Positions 1 through 8,751 of a DNA stretch of 52,446 nt are shown here, one piece after another. Location: NCBI GenBank assembly GCA_003134435.1, contig PLBE01000196.1, forward strand, positions 57,698-110,143. The letters are read 5' to 3'. The position numbers and the translations under genes are program-made. Position 1 is the stretch's first letter. Every line of letters starts with the position of its first letter. The notes beneath the pieces are model-generated. The model was not told where the DNA came from, did not search any database, and saw nothing but the letters and a program-made list of their open reading frames with translations. This DNA comes from Acidobacteriaceae bacterium. Its GTDB lineage: Bacteria; Acidobacteriota; Terriglobia; Terriglobales; Acidobacteriaceae.

Positions 1-192
1 ACCAAAGAGAGTGGACACGGAGTCGGGCTGGGCCTGGCCATCAGCCGTGGCATTGTGGAGCGGCACAACGGGCGCATTGAAGTCCAGTCGGAAGTAGGCC
101 GCGGTACGACCTTCTCGATAACGCTGCCCATCGAAGATCACGCTGCGCTGGCGATTGTCGGCGACGGAAATACCGCAACGAAAACGAGGTGA
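1..192 (+). CDS. Sensor histidine kinase, C-terminal end (partial)
   Basis: Only the last 63 codons are inside the window; the gene begins upstream. The visible part is the end of a HATPase_c domain: a glycine-rich G2-type box ([20 protein letters not shown], about residues 6-25 of the fragment) followed by the terminal strand with [11 protein letters not shown]. This is the ATP-binding catalytic domain of a two-component histidine kinase, which autophosphorylates and passes phosphate to a response regulator. The stop codon overlaps the start of the next gene by four bases (GTGA), so the two are translationally coupled and almost certainly a cognate pair. Sensor and membrane regions cannot be seen. 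Confidence 0.93.
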   Translation, partial: TKESGHGVGLGLAISRGIVERHNGRIEVQSEVGRGTTFSITLPIEDHAALAIVGDGNTATKTR

Positions 193-1562
193 GTGAAGTG
201 AGCACACAAGGAAAACTGCTGATCGTGGACGACGAATTGAGCGTGCGTGACTCGCTCGGCAAGTGGTTCCGCGAAGAGGGTTACGAAGTCACGATGCTGG
301 AAAGCGCCAACGAGGCGCTGACCCGCCTGGCCTCCGAACGCTGGGATGCCGCTCTGGTCGACATCAAGATGCACGGTACCGATGGCATCGAACTGCAGCG
401 CCGGATGCACGAGATCGATCCGGAGCTGATCGTGGTCATCATGACCGGCTACGCCTCGGTTGAAACCGCGGTCGCCGCGCTGAAGAATGGAGCCTATGAC
501 TACGTGACCAAACCGCTTGACCCGGACGAAATTGCGCATCTGGTGAAGAACGCGCTCGCTCACAAGCGCACAGCCCAGGAGAATGTACTTTTGCGTGAGA
601 CCGTCGCCGAAGTCGCGCGGCCCGAAGACATCGTCGGCCAGAGCGGTCCCATGCGCAAAATCTTCGATGCCATCGAAACGGTTGGTCCCACCGACGCCAC
701 CGTCCTGGTCACGGGCGAAAGCGGCACCGGGAAAGAACTGGTGGCGCGGGCTATCCATCAAGCCAGCCCGCGGAGATTTCATCCTCTGGTCATCATTCAC
801 TGCGGGGCCCTGACAGAAACGCTTCTGGAAAGCGAACTCTTCGGCCATGAAAAAGGCGCGTTCACGGGTGCGCAATACCGCAAGAAGGGTAAGTTTGAAA
901 TTGCCGAAGGGGGCACGGTTTTCCTCGACGAGATCGGCGACATCTCTCTGAAGACGCAGACCGACCTTTTGCGCGTGCTGCAGGAGCGCGAAATCACGCG
1001 CGTCGGTGGGAACCAGACCATCAAGGTTGACTTCCGCTGCATCGCCGCCACCAATAAGGACCTGGAAAAATTGATTGAGGAGGGTAAGTTTCGTCCCGAC
1101 CTTTTTTACCGGCTCAACGTGTTCCGCATCGAACTACCGCCGTTACGCGAACGGCGCGACGATATCCCGGTGCTGGTGGGCCATTTCGTGCAGAAGTTTT
1201 CGCTGGCGATGAACAAGCGTATTACCCGGGTCGCACCCGCCGCCATGAACCAGTTGCAGCAACAGCCCTGGGTAGGAAATGTTCGCGAACTGGAGAATGC
1301 GGTCGAGCGTGCCATGGTTGTCGGGCAGGAGCCGGAACTGAAAGAACAGGACTTCATTTTCAAGCCGCAAAACCTTGCCAATGGCGCCAGCGGGGCGGGC
1401 AAGAAACTGGAAGAGATGGAGCGCGCCCACATCCTGCGCATCGTCGAGGAATGCGGCGGAAATCAGAGCCACGCCGCTGAACTACTTGATATCGACCGGG
1501 TGACCCTTTACCACAAGCTGAAGAAATACGGCTGGACGCGCACTCCGGTGGAAGCGCGATAA
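189..1562 (+). CDS. NtrC-family sigma-54-dependent response regulator
   Basis: A 457-residue activator with three domains in the usual order. The receiver domain (about 8-122) has the acidic pair at D14/D15, the likely phosphoacceptor D58 and the conserved lysine K108. The AAA+ sigma-54 interaction domain (about 147-380) has Walker A GESGTGKE (176-183), the sigma-54 contact loop GAFTGA (223-228) and Walker [11 protein letters not shown] (241-250). A Fis-type helix-turn-helix closes the protein (about 408-450). When phosphorylated it should drive open-complex formation by RNA polymerase with sigma-54 at enhancer-dependent promoters. The GTG start overlaps the stop of the upstream kinase, which makes that kinase its likely partner. 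Target genes cannot be told from the window. The family is certain; the stimulus is unknown. Confidence 0.96.
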   Translation: MSEVSTQGKLLIVDDELSVRDSLGKWFREEGYEVTMLESANEALTRLASERWDAALVDIKMHGTDGIELQRRMHEIDPELIVVIMTGYASVETAVAALKNGAYDYVTKPLDPDEIAHLVKNALAHKRTAQENVLLRETVAEVARPEDIVGQSGPMRKIFDAIETVGPTDATVLVTGESGTGKELVARAIHQASPRRFHPLVIIHCGALTETLLESELFGHEKGAFTGAQYRKKGKFEIAEGGTVFLDEIGDISLKTQTDLLRVLQEREITRVGGNQTIKVDFRCIAATNKDLEKLIEEGKFRPDLFYRLNVFRIELPPLRERRDDIPVLVGHFVQKFSLAMNKRITRVAPAAMNQLQQQPWVGNVRELENAVERAMVVGQEPELKEQDFIFKPQNLANGASGAGKKLEEMERAHILRIVEECGGNQSHAAELLDIDRVTLYHKLKKYGWTRTPVEAR

Positions 1563-1588
1563 CGCTGGAAGCTGGCTTCGGACGTCGC

Positions 1589-1651
1589 TTCTCAGTTCCC
1601 GGTTCTCAGTACTGAATCGAAAGCTGAGAACTGAGAACCGGAAACTGAGAA
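1589..1651. repeat. 22-bp inverted repeat, intergenic hairpin
   Basis: The arms 1589-1610 and 1630-1651 are inverted copies with one mismatch in 22, separated by 19 bases. Each arm is built from the words TTCTCAGTT and GGTTCTCAGT. It lies between the response regulator stop and the next start, eight bases before the latter. It would form a very stable RNA hairpin, so it may terminate or insulate transcription, but no U-run follows. The same word GGTTCTCAGTTC occurs twice in tandem at 52356-52379, so it probably belongs to a dispersed repeat family. Confidence 0.8.
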
Positions 1652-1658
1652 CTGCCGC

Positions 1659-2213
1659 ATGAAATTGCTGCACTTGCTGCCGATCGGGAACGTGGAAGAT
1701 GGGCTCCTCAAAGACCTGCGCCCCGTCGTCGAAGATACGTTCCGTGTTCCCTGCAAGGTGCTTCCCGTCCGACTGGACCCTGAGTTCGCCTACCACGGCG
1801 AGCGGCAACAATATCACTCGTCGGAGATCCTTTATCGCATGCAGAACTTTGTTACGGCCGACTCATGGCGTGTGCTGGGGGTGGCGGCAGTCGATCTCTA
1901 TATTCCGATTCTTACTTTTGTTTTTGGCGAGGCGCAGATGGGCGGCCCCTGCGCCGTAGTCTCCGCTCACCGCTTGCGGCAGGAACTGTACGGCCTTCCT
2001 TCCGACCCCGATCTGTTTCGGCTCAGAGTGGCCAAAGAAGCCGTTCATGAACTGGGCCACACCGTGAACCTGACACACTGCGAAGACTACCGCTGCGCCA
2101 TGGCGCCTTCCCACGCAGTGGAGTGGATCGACCTCAAGGAAAGCACGCTATGCACTGCCTGTCGGGCCGTGGCTGCGCCCTCAACCCAGGTCTGGTCGGC
2201 GCGATCCTTCTGA
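1659..2213 (+). CDS. amzA: Archaemetzincin-type zinc metalloprotease (M54)
   Basis: A 184-residue protein with the archaemetzincin signature. The zinc site HELGH is at 130-134, with the third histidine at 140 directly followed by cysteine (HC, 140-141), then C146-A-M and a C-x2-C pair at 165/168. That is the HExxHxxGxx(H)C-x4-CxM plus later cysteines pattern of family M54, in which one zinc is catalytic and another is bound by the four cysteines; here position 137 is N rather than the metzincin glycine. There is no signal peptide, so it should act in the cytoplasm. Substrates in bacteria are not known. It follows the response regulator in the same direction but a stable hairpin lies between them, so co-transcription is doubtful. 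It converges with the glutathione peroxidase gene. Length fits the family. Confidence 0.93.
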   Translation: MKLLHLLPIGNVEDGLLKDLRPVVEDTFRVPCKVLPVRLDPEFAYHGERQQYHSSEILYRMQNFVTADSWRVLGVAAVDLYIPILTFVFGEAQMGGPCAVVSAHRLRQELYGLPSDPDLFRLRVAKEAVHELGHTVNLTHCEDYRCAMAPSHAVEWIDLKESTLCTACRAVAAPSTQVWSARSF

Positions 2214-2240
2214 ACCTGTCGAGGACCATGCTTCACGGAC

Positions 2241-2894
2241 TTACGGCTTCAGCTGTTTTTCGATGGCCGAAATCACTTCCTTCGAATCGGGCGTCACGGC
2301 CGGCTCAAAGCGCTGCACAACGTTGCCGTTGCGGTCCACCAGAAATTTGGTGAAGTTCCACTTGATATCGCCGCGAATGCCGGGTGCGGTGTCTTTGGTC
2401 AGGTAGCTATACAGCGGTGCCTGGTCCGGCCCTTTCACCGAAATCTTGGCATAGATCGGGAAAGTCACATTGTACTTCCGAGTGCAGAAAGTCTTAATCT
2501 CTTCGTTCGTTCCCGGTTCTTGCGCGCCAAAATTATTGGCCGGGAAGCCCAGGATCACGAAGCCCTGGTCTTTATATTTCTCAAAAATGGATTCCAGCGC
2601 GCTGTATTGCGGGGTGTAACCACACTGGCTGGCCACATTGACCACGAGAACGACCTTGCCCTTGTAGTCGGCCAAAGGAGCGGGTTTACCGTCGATGGAG
2701 TTGAGCGTGAACGTGTAGATATTCGCAAGCGCAAACAATGATCCCGCCATCATCAGCAAGGCTCCTGCGATTAAACACGCACGCTTCGATAAGCGCGCCT
2801 GCAAGGGCGACGCGCACCCGGCGGGCGCGACCATTCCCGGGAATTGGGACGGCGTTCCCGGCGTTCTCAAAATTGAGGACACGATTTCAGGCAT
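2241..2894 (-). CDS. Glutathione peroxidase-family thiol peroxidase, membrane-anchored or exported
   Basis: A 217-residue protein whose residues from about 58 onward are a GPx domain. The peroxidatic cysteine lies in NVASQCGYT (C91), with the helper motifs FPANNFGAQEPG (117-128) and WNFTKFLV (179-186). A second cysteine, C137 in TFCTRKYNVTFPIY, sits where thioredoxin-dependent GPx enzymes have their resolving cysteine, so I infer a two-cysteine, thioredoxin-linked mechanism rather than use of glutathione. Unlike cytosolic homologues it has about 55 extra N-terminal residues with a hydrophobic stretch (about 41-58) after basic residues, which reads as a signal anchor or signal peptide. Internal methionines at 48/49 are possible later starts that would remove most of it. 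The next minus-strand gene lies 77 bases upstream. Confidence 0.92.
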   Translation of the reverse strand: MPEIVSSILRTPGTPSQFPGMVAPAGCASPLQARLSKRACLIAGALLMMAGSLFALANIYTFTLNSIDGKPAPLADYKGKVVLVVNVASQCGYTPQYSALESIFEKYKDQGFVILGFPANNFGAQEPGTNEEIKTFCTRKYNVTFPIYAKISVKGPDQAPLYSYLTKDTAPGIRGDIKWNFTKFLVDRNGNVVQRFEPAVTPDSKEVISAIEKQLKP

Positions 2895-2971
2895 GATGCA
2901 GTTTACTCCAAGAGGATATCTTCGAGAAGTGTGGAGTGCGCTTGGTCTGACCCTGGTTCAGATGCGATCGG

Positions 2972-3586
2972 CTAAAAGTCGACGTCTTCGGGCGTGCAGG
3001 TGCAAACTCCCTGGCCGCCGCCGCCCAGCAGATTCACATACAAACACAGGGTCTCGAGCAACGTCTCCTGAGACGGCGAGAGGTTCGAGTCGCGCAAGCC
3101 GGTTTCGGTTTGGGAGAAGGGTCCGGCGCCGTAAGGAGACTTATTCTGCGGGCTCTGTACGTGGGTGGCCCACCCCCGCAGTCCGGCTGCAAGCGTGTTC
3201 GTAAAGTTCGGCCCACCGGCGGCAACCGAAGACCCAATGATCTTAATGACGCCGCGCGATACCGGCCTGCTCGTCAGAGTGTTGTTGGTCAGGTTGTGCT
3301 CCACCGACTCCGAGTTCAGCCCGTCTGGGGTCACTTCGCAACTGCAGCACTCCTGCATTTCCTGGCTATCGTCAAACACATAATAAGACGCCCACAGGTT
3401 TGCTCCGGTGTCGCCGTCGTTGATGATGCGCACCGTTTGATCCGGAACCCCAGCACCCTGCGGCGAATTGGAAAAATACGTGACAAAATAAGTGCTGTTG
3501 TCACCGCCCTTTTGCGCCAACGCAGTTCCCCCCAAGAGAATTGCAATTGTCAGTACTCGAAACAGGGACACTCCAGATCCTTGCAT
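2972..3586 (-). CDS. Cysteine-rich secreted protein of unknown function
   Basis: A 204-residue protein with a clear signal peptide (MQGSGVSLFRVLTIAILLGG, cleavage near ALA-Q at about residue 25). The mature part contains a tight cysteine cluster ECCSCEV near residue 80 and a C-terminal CTC pair after a glycine-rich run, with a single cysteine in between, so disulfides or metal binding are possible. I do not recognise a catalytic motif. The central part is low in charged residues and rich in Asn, Thr and Gly, as in exported surface or periplasmic proteins. It precedes the peroxidase gene on the same strand with a 77-base gap, and is divergent from the giant secreted protein. It is probably real because signal peptide, length and codon usage agree; function is open. 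Confidence 0.75.
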   Translation of the reverse strand: MQGSGVSLFRVLTIAILLGGTALAQKGGDNSTYFVTYFSNSPQGAGVPDQTVRIINDGDTGANLWASYYVFDDSQEMQECCSCEVTPDGLNSESVEHNLTNNTLTSRPVSRGVIKIIGSSVAAGGPNFTNTLAAGLRGWATHVQSPQNKSPYGAGPFSQTETGLRDSNLSPSQETLLETLCLYVNLLGGGGQGVCTCTPEDVDF

Positions 3587-3883
3587 GTTTGTGAATGCTC
3601 CTTATAGTACGACAGTGCGCCTGACACCTGGGGGAGGGTCAGTGGTGGGGCGTTGCATAAACACTCAACCTTTGGCGACCTTTTTGCAATTACCCAACTG
3701 GAGTAGTTCGGGGCCGGACCGCTCTTTTGGAAATGTCGGTCACGGCATGGACCCCAGTTCCTTGCCAGCAACTCAAGCTCTACCAAGGATGGGGAGACTT
3801 TCGAGGACGTGGAATTTTTCTTCCGATCGGCGACACTCTAGCTGCGCGCTGCGTTGCGCCGGCGCCGAATAGCGTTGCAATTT

Positions 3884-6800
3884 ATGTCGAGCCGCAAGTC
3901 GCGCCCTTGTTTTCTTGCTTTGATCGTTGTCTTCTCCGTCGTCTTGTTCGCAGCTTCCTTGCTTCTCGGTCTGGGCGCATTGTTGGGCAGCGCATTTGGT
4001 CAGGAACCTGACAGGAACGCAACCGACCGCTCCGCTCCAGAAAGGGTGCACGCACAGGGCGGGGATCGTCCGCATTGGAACTGGACCCAGCGAGGCCCTA
4101 ATGTACCGCCGGGCGCATCGGCAGCGGCCTTGCGCTTGCGGGCGTACCGACGGAAGCTCGCCATGCGGGCGTGGCGCGCGGCGGTGAATGCTCCCTCTCC
4201 AGCCCAGCGAGGCTCTGCTGAGGCACTCCATGGGCAACCGGCCTCGACAACGTGGGTTCCCTTGGGACCGGCTCCGCTGGCATCCGACGCCACCGGCGAT
4301 GGGGGGCAGAATTACAACTGGGTCTCCGGGCGGGCCACTTCCGTATTGATTGATCCGGCGGACCCCAGCGGGAACACGGTGCTGCTGGGCGGCGCGTATG
4401 GCGGACTATGGAAATCGGCGAACGCGGGCAGTCTGAGTCCAAGTCCTGCCTCGGTCACATGGAAAGCGCTGATTGACGACGAACCGACCCTGGCCGTGGG
4501 GGCGATTGCTTTGCAGCCGGGAAACAGCCGCGTCATTCTGGTTGGAACCGGGGAGACAAACAATACCGCCGATTCGTATTACGGGCTCGGGATTCTGGGT
4601 TCGGCCGATGGGGGCGCGACGTGGGCGCCGCCGATCCAGAGCGCGGGAACGGGCGAGTCTTTTCTGGGCGTCGGATTCAGCAAGATCGCGTTCAGCACCG
4701 CGAACCCCAGCATCGTGGTGGCGTCGACAGCCGGCGATAACGGTTTATACGTTGGCCTGGAGGAGGACGGGAATGCCACCGCTCGCGGTCTCTATTCCTC
4801 GCTGGACGGAGGCTTGACGTGGAATCGCGTCGTGCTTTCCGACGGCGCCATTCCCGCTTCGGCCACGGCTGTGATTTACAACCCGATGCAAGGTGCTTTC
4901 TACGCCTTTATCCGGCGTCACGGCTTGTATTCATCGATCGATGGGCAACATTTCACGCGCGTGCCTGCGCAACCGGGCGCGGGCCTGGCATCCCCAAACT
5001 GCCCGTCCAGTTCGAATTCAGCGACCTGCCAGATCTATCGCGGCGAGTTCACTATGGTGCCGGGGCGGAACGAAATGTACGTGTGGGTGGTTGACGTGCA
5101 AACCGATAGTAACGGAAATCCCACTGCCGTCGATGAAGGCATCTGGCAATCGCTGAACGGCGGAACGACTTGGACCGCGATTCCGGATAACGGGATCACG
5201 AACTGCGGTGACAACGCGTTTGGCCTGGAGAACAGCGGCTGCGGAGTCGAGCAAGGCTGGTACAACCTGGAGTTAGCCGCGATTCCCGACGGTGCGGCAA
5301 CCGATCTTTACGCAGGCGCGGTCAATCTCTACAAGTGCACGCTGGCCGGGGGCACAACCTGCACCCAGGGCGACTGGATCAACCTGACCCACGTCTACGG
5401 CTGCGACCCGTTGGCGGCACCGGCACACGTGCATCCCAACCAACATGGATTAGCATTTCTGGTGGCGGGGAGTGCGACACCAGGCTATTTCGCGCACGAT
5501 GGCGGAATCAGCCGCACGCTGGACGGTTATGCCGGACTGAACACTGGGAGTTGCACCGGAACGAATAAGTTTGACAGCCTGAGCCAGTCTCTCGGCTCGA
5601 TGACCGAGTTCGTTTCGTTCTCCGTCAATCCAACTGATGCTGACATTCTGCTGGGGGGAACGCAGGGAAACGGTTCCCCCAGAACCAACACGGCAACCAG
5701 CGGCAGCACCTGGCAAAATGCGCTGAGCGGCGATGGTGGATTTACGATCATCAATCCCGCGAATCCCAGCCAGTGGTTTGCCGAGAACCCCAACCTGACG
5801 ATCCTGAAGTGCGATTCGTCCACCGGAACCGGGTCGGACTGCAACGACAGCACATTTATCCAGGTGGTCGGGTCCAGCGATCTGGGCGGCGATCAGGGAG
5901 CTTACGAAACTCCGTACATTCTAGATCCACAGAATGCGGACACTATGCTGGTCGGCACCTGCCGGGTGTGGCTGATCGGCACGAACGGAACGGCGTCGTT
6001 GCCGCTCAGTAATGACTTCGACACCCTAGGCACCGGAGTATGCACTGGTAGCGAAATTAACCTGGTAACGGGGTTGGCGGCGGGGGGTCCGGCAAACGCC
6101 AGCGGGAATTCGGGAACGGTGTATGCGGTAACGAACGGATACGGCCCGCTGAGCGGAACACCCGGGGGCGAGGTATGGGTCACGGCCAACGCCGGCGTCA
6201 CCTTAATGACGAATGTCACACAGAACTCAACTCAGAATGTGAATCCGAATGGCTATGCGATCTCCTCGGTCGCGATGGATCGGTCCGATGCGACCGGCGA
6301 CACCGCGTATGTTGGGATCATGGGATTCAGTACGTTGAACTACCCAACATCCCATGTGTGGCAGACGACGAATGCAGGCGCGAGTTGGACGGACTGGAGC
6401 GGCGTGGGAGGTACAGAACTGCCGGACGCGCCAGTGAATGCGTTGCTGGTGGATCCGCAGGCGGGAGTGGTCTACGCGGGAACCGACGTGGGCGTTTTCG
6501 TCAGTTCAACGACGACGCCAAGTTGGACTGAAGTTGGCCCGGCGCCGGGGCCGAGCGCGGCCGGATTTCTGCCCAATGCCCCGGTAACGGCACTGCAGCT
6601 TTTTAATCCCGACGCAGGCACGAAAACGCTGCTGGCATCGACCTACGGACGCGGCATTTGGAACTATGCGCTGCTGACCGCGCCCGGCTTCACGAATGTT
6701 ATCTCGAATTCACCGCTGACGGTGTTTCTGAACCAGACGGCAGCCTTCAATGGGACACTCACGGCGCAGGCCGGATATGCGAGTCCGGTGAATTTGAGTT

Positions 6801-8518
6801 GCTCGGGAGCAGCCCCGGCGACCTGCACGCTAGCACCAGCACAGGTAACATTTTCCCCAAGTTCGACGGCTGCTTACACTCTGACTGCGGGCGGAAGTGT
6901 TGGCGATTACAACTTCAACGCGCATGCGATAGGGACGGACGCAAACGCCATTGCCCGCGACGCTCCAATCATGCTGAGTGTAGTGGACTTTAACCTGACT
7001 ACGCCCAGTCCGGCTTACATGAGCGTTGGCCAGGGTGGAACCTCAGGAACCAGCACCTTTCAGGTGACTGCGGCGGGCAGTTTCTCTGGGACGGTGACCC
7101 TCAGTTGCCCGGCAGGACTGCCTAGCGGAGCAACCTGCGTTTTTTCGCCATCAGGTTCGGTAAGTCCAAGCTCTTCGGCGCCAGTGACGGTCACGTTGAC
7201 CGTAACGGCCGGCGTATCCACTCCATTAGGCGGGCCGATCATTCTGACGGTCGCGGCGATGACGGCAGGAGCGCCAGCGGCAAAGACGCAGACTCTTGAG
7301 CTGACCGTGACCGCGGCGGGGGCCGACTTTTCGCTGGCGCTGACCGCAACTCCCAATACCACCGTGACCAACCAGAACGTCACTTGGAATGGGGCACTCA
7401 CCGCGATCGACGGATACGCAGGGAGCGTGGCGTTGATTTGTACGGCAGGAGCCCCGGGGATATGCACGATCGCTCCGACGGTGGCGCTGCCGACTACCGC
7501 GGGAGCCCCGTTTACGGTTACGCTCGGCAGCACTGCGGCCGGGACGTTCAATTTCACCATCCAGGGAACGGACGGAACGCTGACGCACGCCACGCCGACC
7601 GAGACGCTGACGGTGGGAACGAACACGGCTTTCACCTGGGCAGACACGGGAAACGCGGCCGTAACGGTGCTTGCGGGAGAGGGCGCAGCCTATACATTTT
7701 CGGCGACTCCGGGGGGTAATGGGACCTTCGGTGCCGCCGTTAGTTTTGGCTGCTCAAACCTGCCGGCGCTCACGACTTGCCAGTTTATTCCGACGTCGAT
7801 TGCGGCGGGGGCGGCGACCACGCCAGTTACGTTGACCATCGTAACGACGGGGCCGAACCTAGGAACAGGAGATCTCCGGCGCAGAGTCGAACTTCATCCG
7901 CTGCGCTCGAAACTGGGGCATAAACCCTGTGCTCCCGACGCGCAGCGCCCCTCCACGTTGCCTCGCTTCACGCTGGCGTGGATTCTACTGCTAGGGATTG
8001 TCGGGATCAGACGGAAGCAACTCAGCCCGGCACGATTCTCACTCCACTTCTGCGCGGCAGTCGTTGGAATTTGCCTGGCTCTGGGACTGTTGGCGGAGAT
8101 TTCCTGCGGCGGTCTGGCGGGCGGCAGCGGTACTCCGCCGCCAGTAACGATCACGGTTAACCCGGGATTGGCTACCCTGTTTGCCGCTGAAGCCGGCAAC
8201 GCCTGGCCGGCGGCTGCGACCCAGCAGTCATTCACGGCGACAGTGAATGGCGGAAGCAGCCAAACTGTGACCTGGGCTGTCACCGGCGGGAGCGCAAATG
8301 GCACAATCGACGCCACCGGGCTCTACACCGCTCCGGCCATGGTGCCGAACCCGCAGACGGCAACAGTGACCGCCACTTCGACGGAGGCAACGACCGGGGG
8401 TTCGGCGTTTGTGACGCTGGCCGTGCCCACGGCCTTGGGGACAACGCAAATCGCGGTGACCGCTACCGCCGCGGGCGGAACCGCGCAGGCCAACGTAGTA
8501 ACGCTGATCGTACAGTGA
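3884..8518 (+). CDS. Giant secreted BNR-like propeller protein with Ig-like repeats
   Basis: A 1544-residue exported protein. The ATG at 3884 places a basic n-region directly before a long hydrophobic core ending in GSAFGQ; a TTG ten codons upstream is the alternative start. Residues about 110-920 carry repeated sialidase/VPS10-like blade motifs of the type S.DGG.TW and end in STYGRGIWNYAL, typical of BNR-repeat propellers. About 930-1340 holds at least four Ig-like repeats with SLSC, GATCVFSP and TCTLAP-type cores. Then come two hydrophobic segments (about 1361-1378 and 1388-1406) separated by a basic stretch, a CysGlyGly at residue 1408, and a last Ig-like domain with GTIDATGLYTAP. No catalytic residues are evident. 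The likely location is the cell surface or outside. The domain calls are by eye from repeat patterns. Confidence 0.9.
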   Translation: MSSRKSRPCFLALIVVFSVVLFAASLLLGLGALLGSAFGQEPDRNATDRSAPERVHAQGGDRPHWNWTQRGPNVPPGASAAALRLRAYRRKLAMRAWRAAVNAPSPAQRGSAEALHGQPASTTWVPLGPAPLASDATGDGGQNYNWVSGRATSVLIDPADPSGNTVLLGGAYGGLWKSANAGSLSPSPASVTWKALIDDEPTLAVGAIALQPGNSRVILVGTGETNNTADSYYGLGILGSADGGATWAPPIQSAGTGESFLGVGFSKIAFSTANPSIVVASTAGDNGLYVGLEEDGNATARGLYSSLDGGLTWNRVVLSDGAIPASATAVIYNPMQGAFYAFIRRHGLYSSIDGQHFTRVPAQPGAGLASPNCPSSSNSATCQIYRGEFTMVPGRNEMYVWVVDVQTDSNGNPTAVDEGIWQSLNGGTTWTAIPDNGITNCGDNAFGLENSGCGVEQGWYNLELAAIPDGAATDLYAGAVNLYKCTLAGGTTCTQGDWINLTHVYGCDPLAAPAHVHPNQHGLAFLVAGSATPGYFAHDGGISRTLDGYAGLNTGSCTGTNKFDSLSQSLGSMTEFVSFSVNPTDADILLGGTQGNGSPRTNTATSGSTWQNALSGDGGFTIINPANPSQWFAENPNLTILKCDSSTGTGSDCNDSTFIQVVGSSDLGGDQGAYETPYILDPQNADTMLVGTCRVWLIGTNGTASLPLSNDFDTLGTGVCTGSEINLVTGLAAGGPANASGNSGTVYAVTNGYGPLSGTPGGEVWVTANAGVTLMTNVTQNSTQNVNPNGYAISSVAMDRSDATGDTAYVGIMGFSTLNYPTSHVWQTTNAGASWTDWSGVGGTELPDAPVNALLVDPQAGVVYAGTDVGVFVSSTTTPSWTEVGPAPGPSAAGFLPNAPVTALQLFNPDAGTKTLLASTYGRGIWNYALLTAPGFTNVISNSPLTVFLNQTAAFNGTLTAQAGYASPVNLSCSGAAPATCTLAPAQVTFSPSSTAAYTLTAGGSVGDYNFNAHAIGTDANAIARDAPIMLSVVDFNLTTPSPAYMSVGQGGTSGTSTFQVTAAGSFSGTVTLSCPAGLPSGATCVFSPSGSVSPSSSAPVTVTLTVTAGVSTPLGGPIILTVAAMTAGAPAAKTQTLELTVTAAGADFSLALTATPNTTVTNQNVTWNGALTAIDGYAGSVALICTAGAPGICTIAPTVALPTTAGAPFTVTLGSTAAGTFNFTIQGTDGTLTHATPTETLTVGTNTAFTWADTGNAAVTVLAGEGAAYTFSATPGGNGTFGAAVSFGCSNLPALTTCQFIPTSIAAGAATTPVTLTIVTTGPNLGTGDLRRRVELHPLRSKLGHKPCAPDAQRPSTLPRFTLAWILLLGIVGIRRKQLSPARFSLHFCAAVVGICLALGLLAEISCGGLAGGSGTPPPVTITVNPGLATLFAAEAGNAWPAAATQQSFTATVNGGSSQTVTWAVTGGSANGTIDATGLYTAPAMVPNPQTATVTATSTEATTGGSAFVTLAVPTALGTTQIAVTATAAGGTAQANVVTLIVQ

Positions 8519-8586
8519 ATCGAGGACTCTCGAATCTTCCACTGAAACGCGGCGATTGACGCGCAATCCATTCCTTGGACAACGAG

Positions 8587-8608
8587 GCGCGGACAATCTT
8601 GTCCGCGC
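8587..8608. terminator. Perfect 9-bp-stem hairpin after the giant secreted gene
   Basis: GCGCGGACA and its exact complement TGTCCGCGC flank a four-base loop. It lies 69 bases past the stop codon and is followed by a short pyrimidine run (TCCCTTTCTCT). This is consistent with an intrinsic terminator, though the U-tract is weak. Confidence 0.5.
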
Positions 8609-8751
8609 GTCCCTTTCTCTGCATGTTCCAACATCACACGTCGTTGTTCCTACGTCACGGCAATGGAACCTCGATTGGGATAGGATCTTCTCGATAGCAG
8701 CCGTGTTGAGTCCGGCTGGACAGCTTGTAACGGCTGTCGCAACCTGAGCTT

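Noticed and set aside
3587-3883. Possible regulatory RNA or small gene in the 297-base divergent gap
   Set aside because: I saw only short frames and weak dyads (for example around 3690-3715); nothing fits a known riboswitch or tRNA.
7060-7647. Valine-rich minus-strand frame in the Ig-like repeat region
   Set aside because: It mirrors the Thr/Ala-rich plus-strand repeats and shows no independent features.
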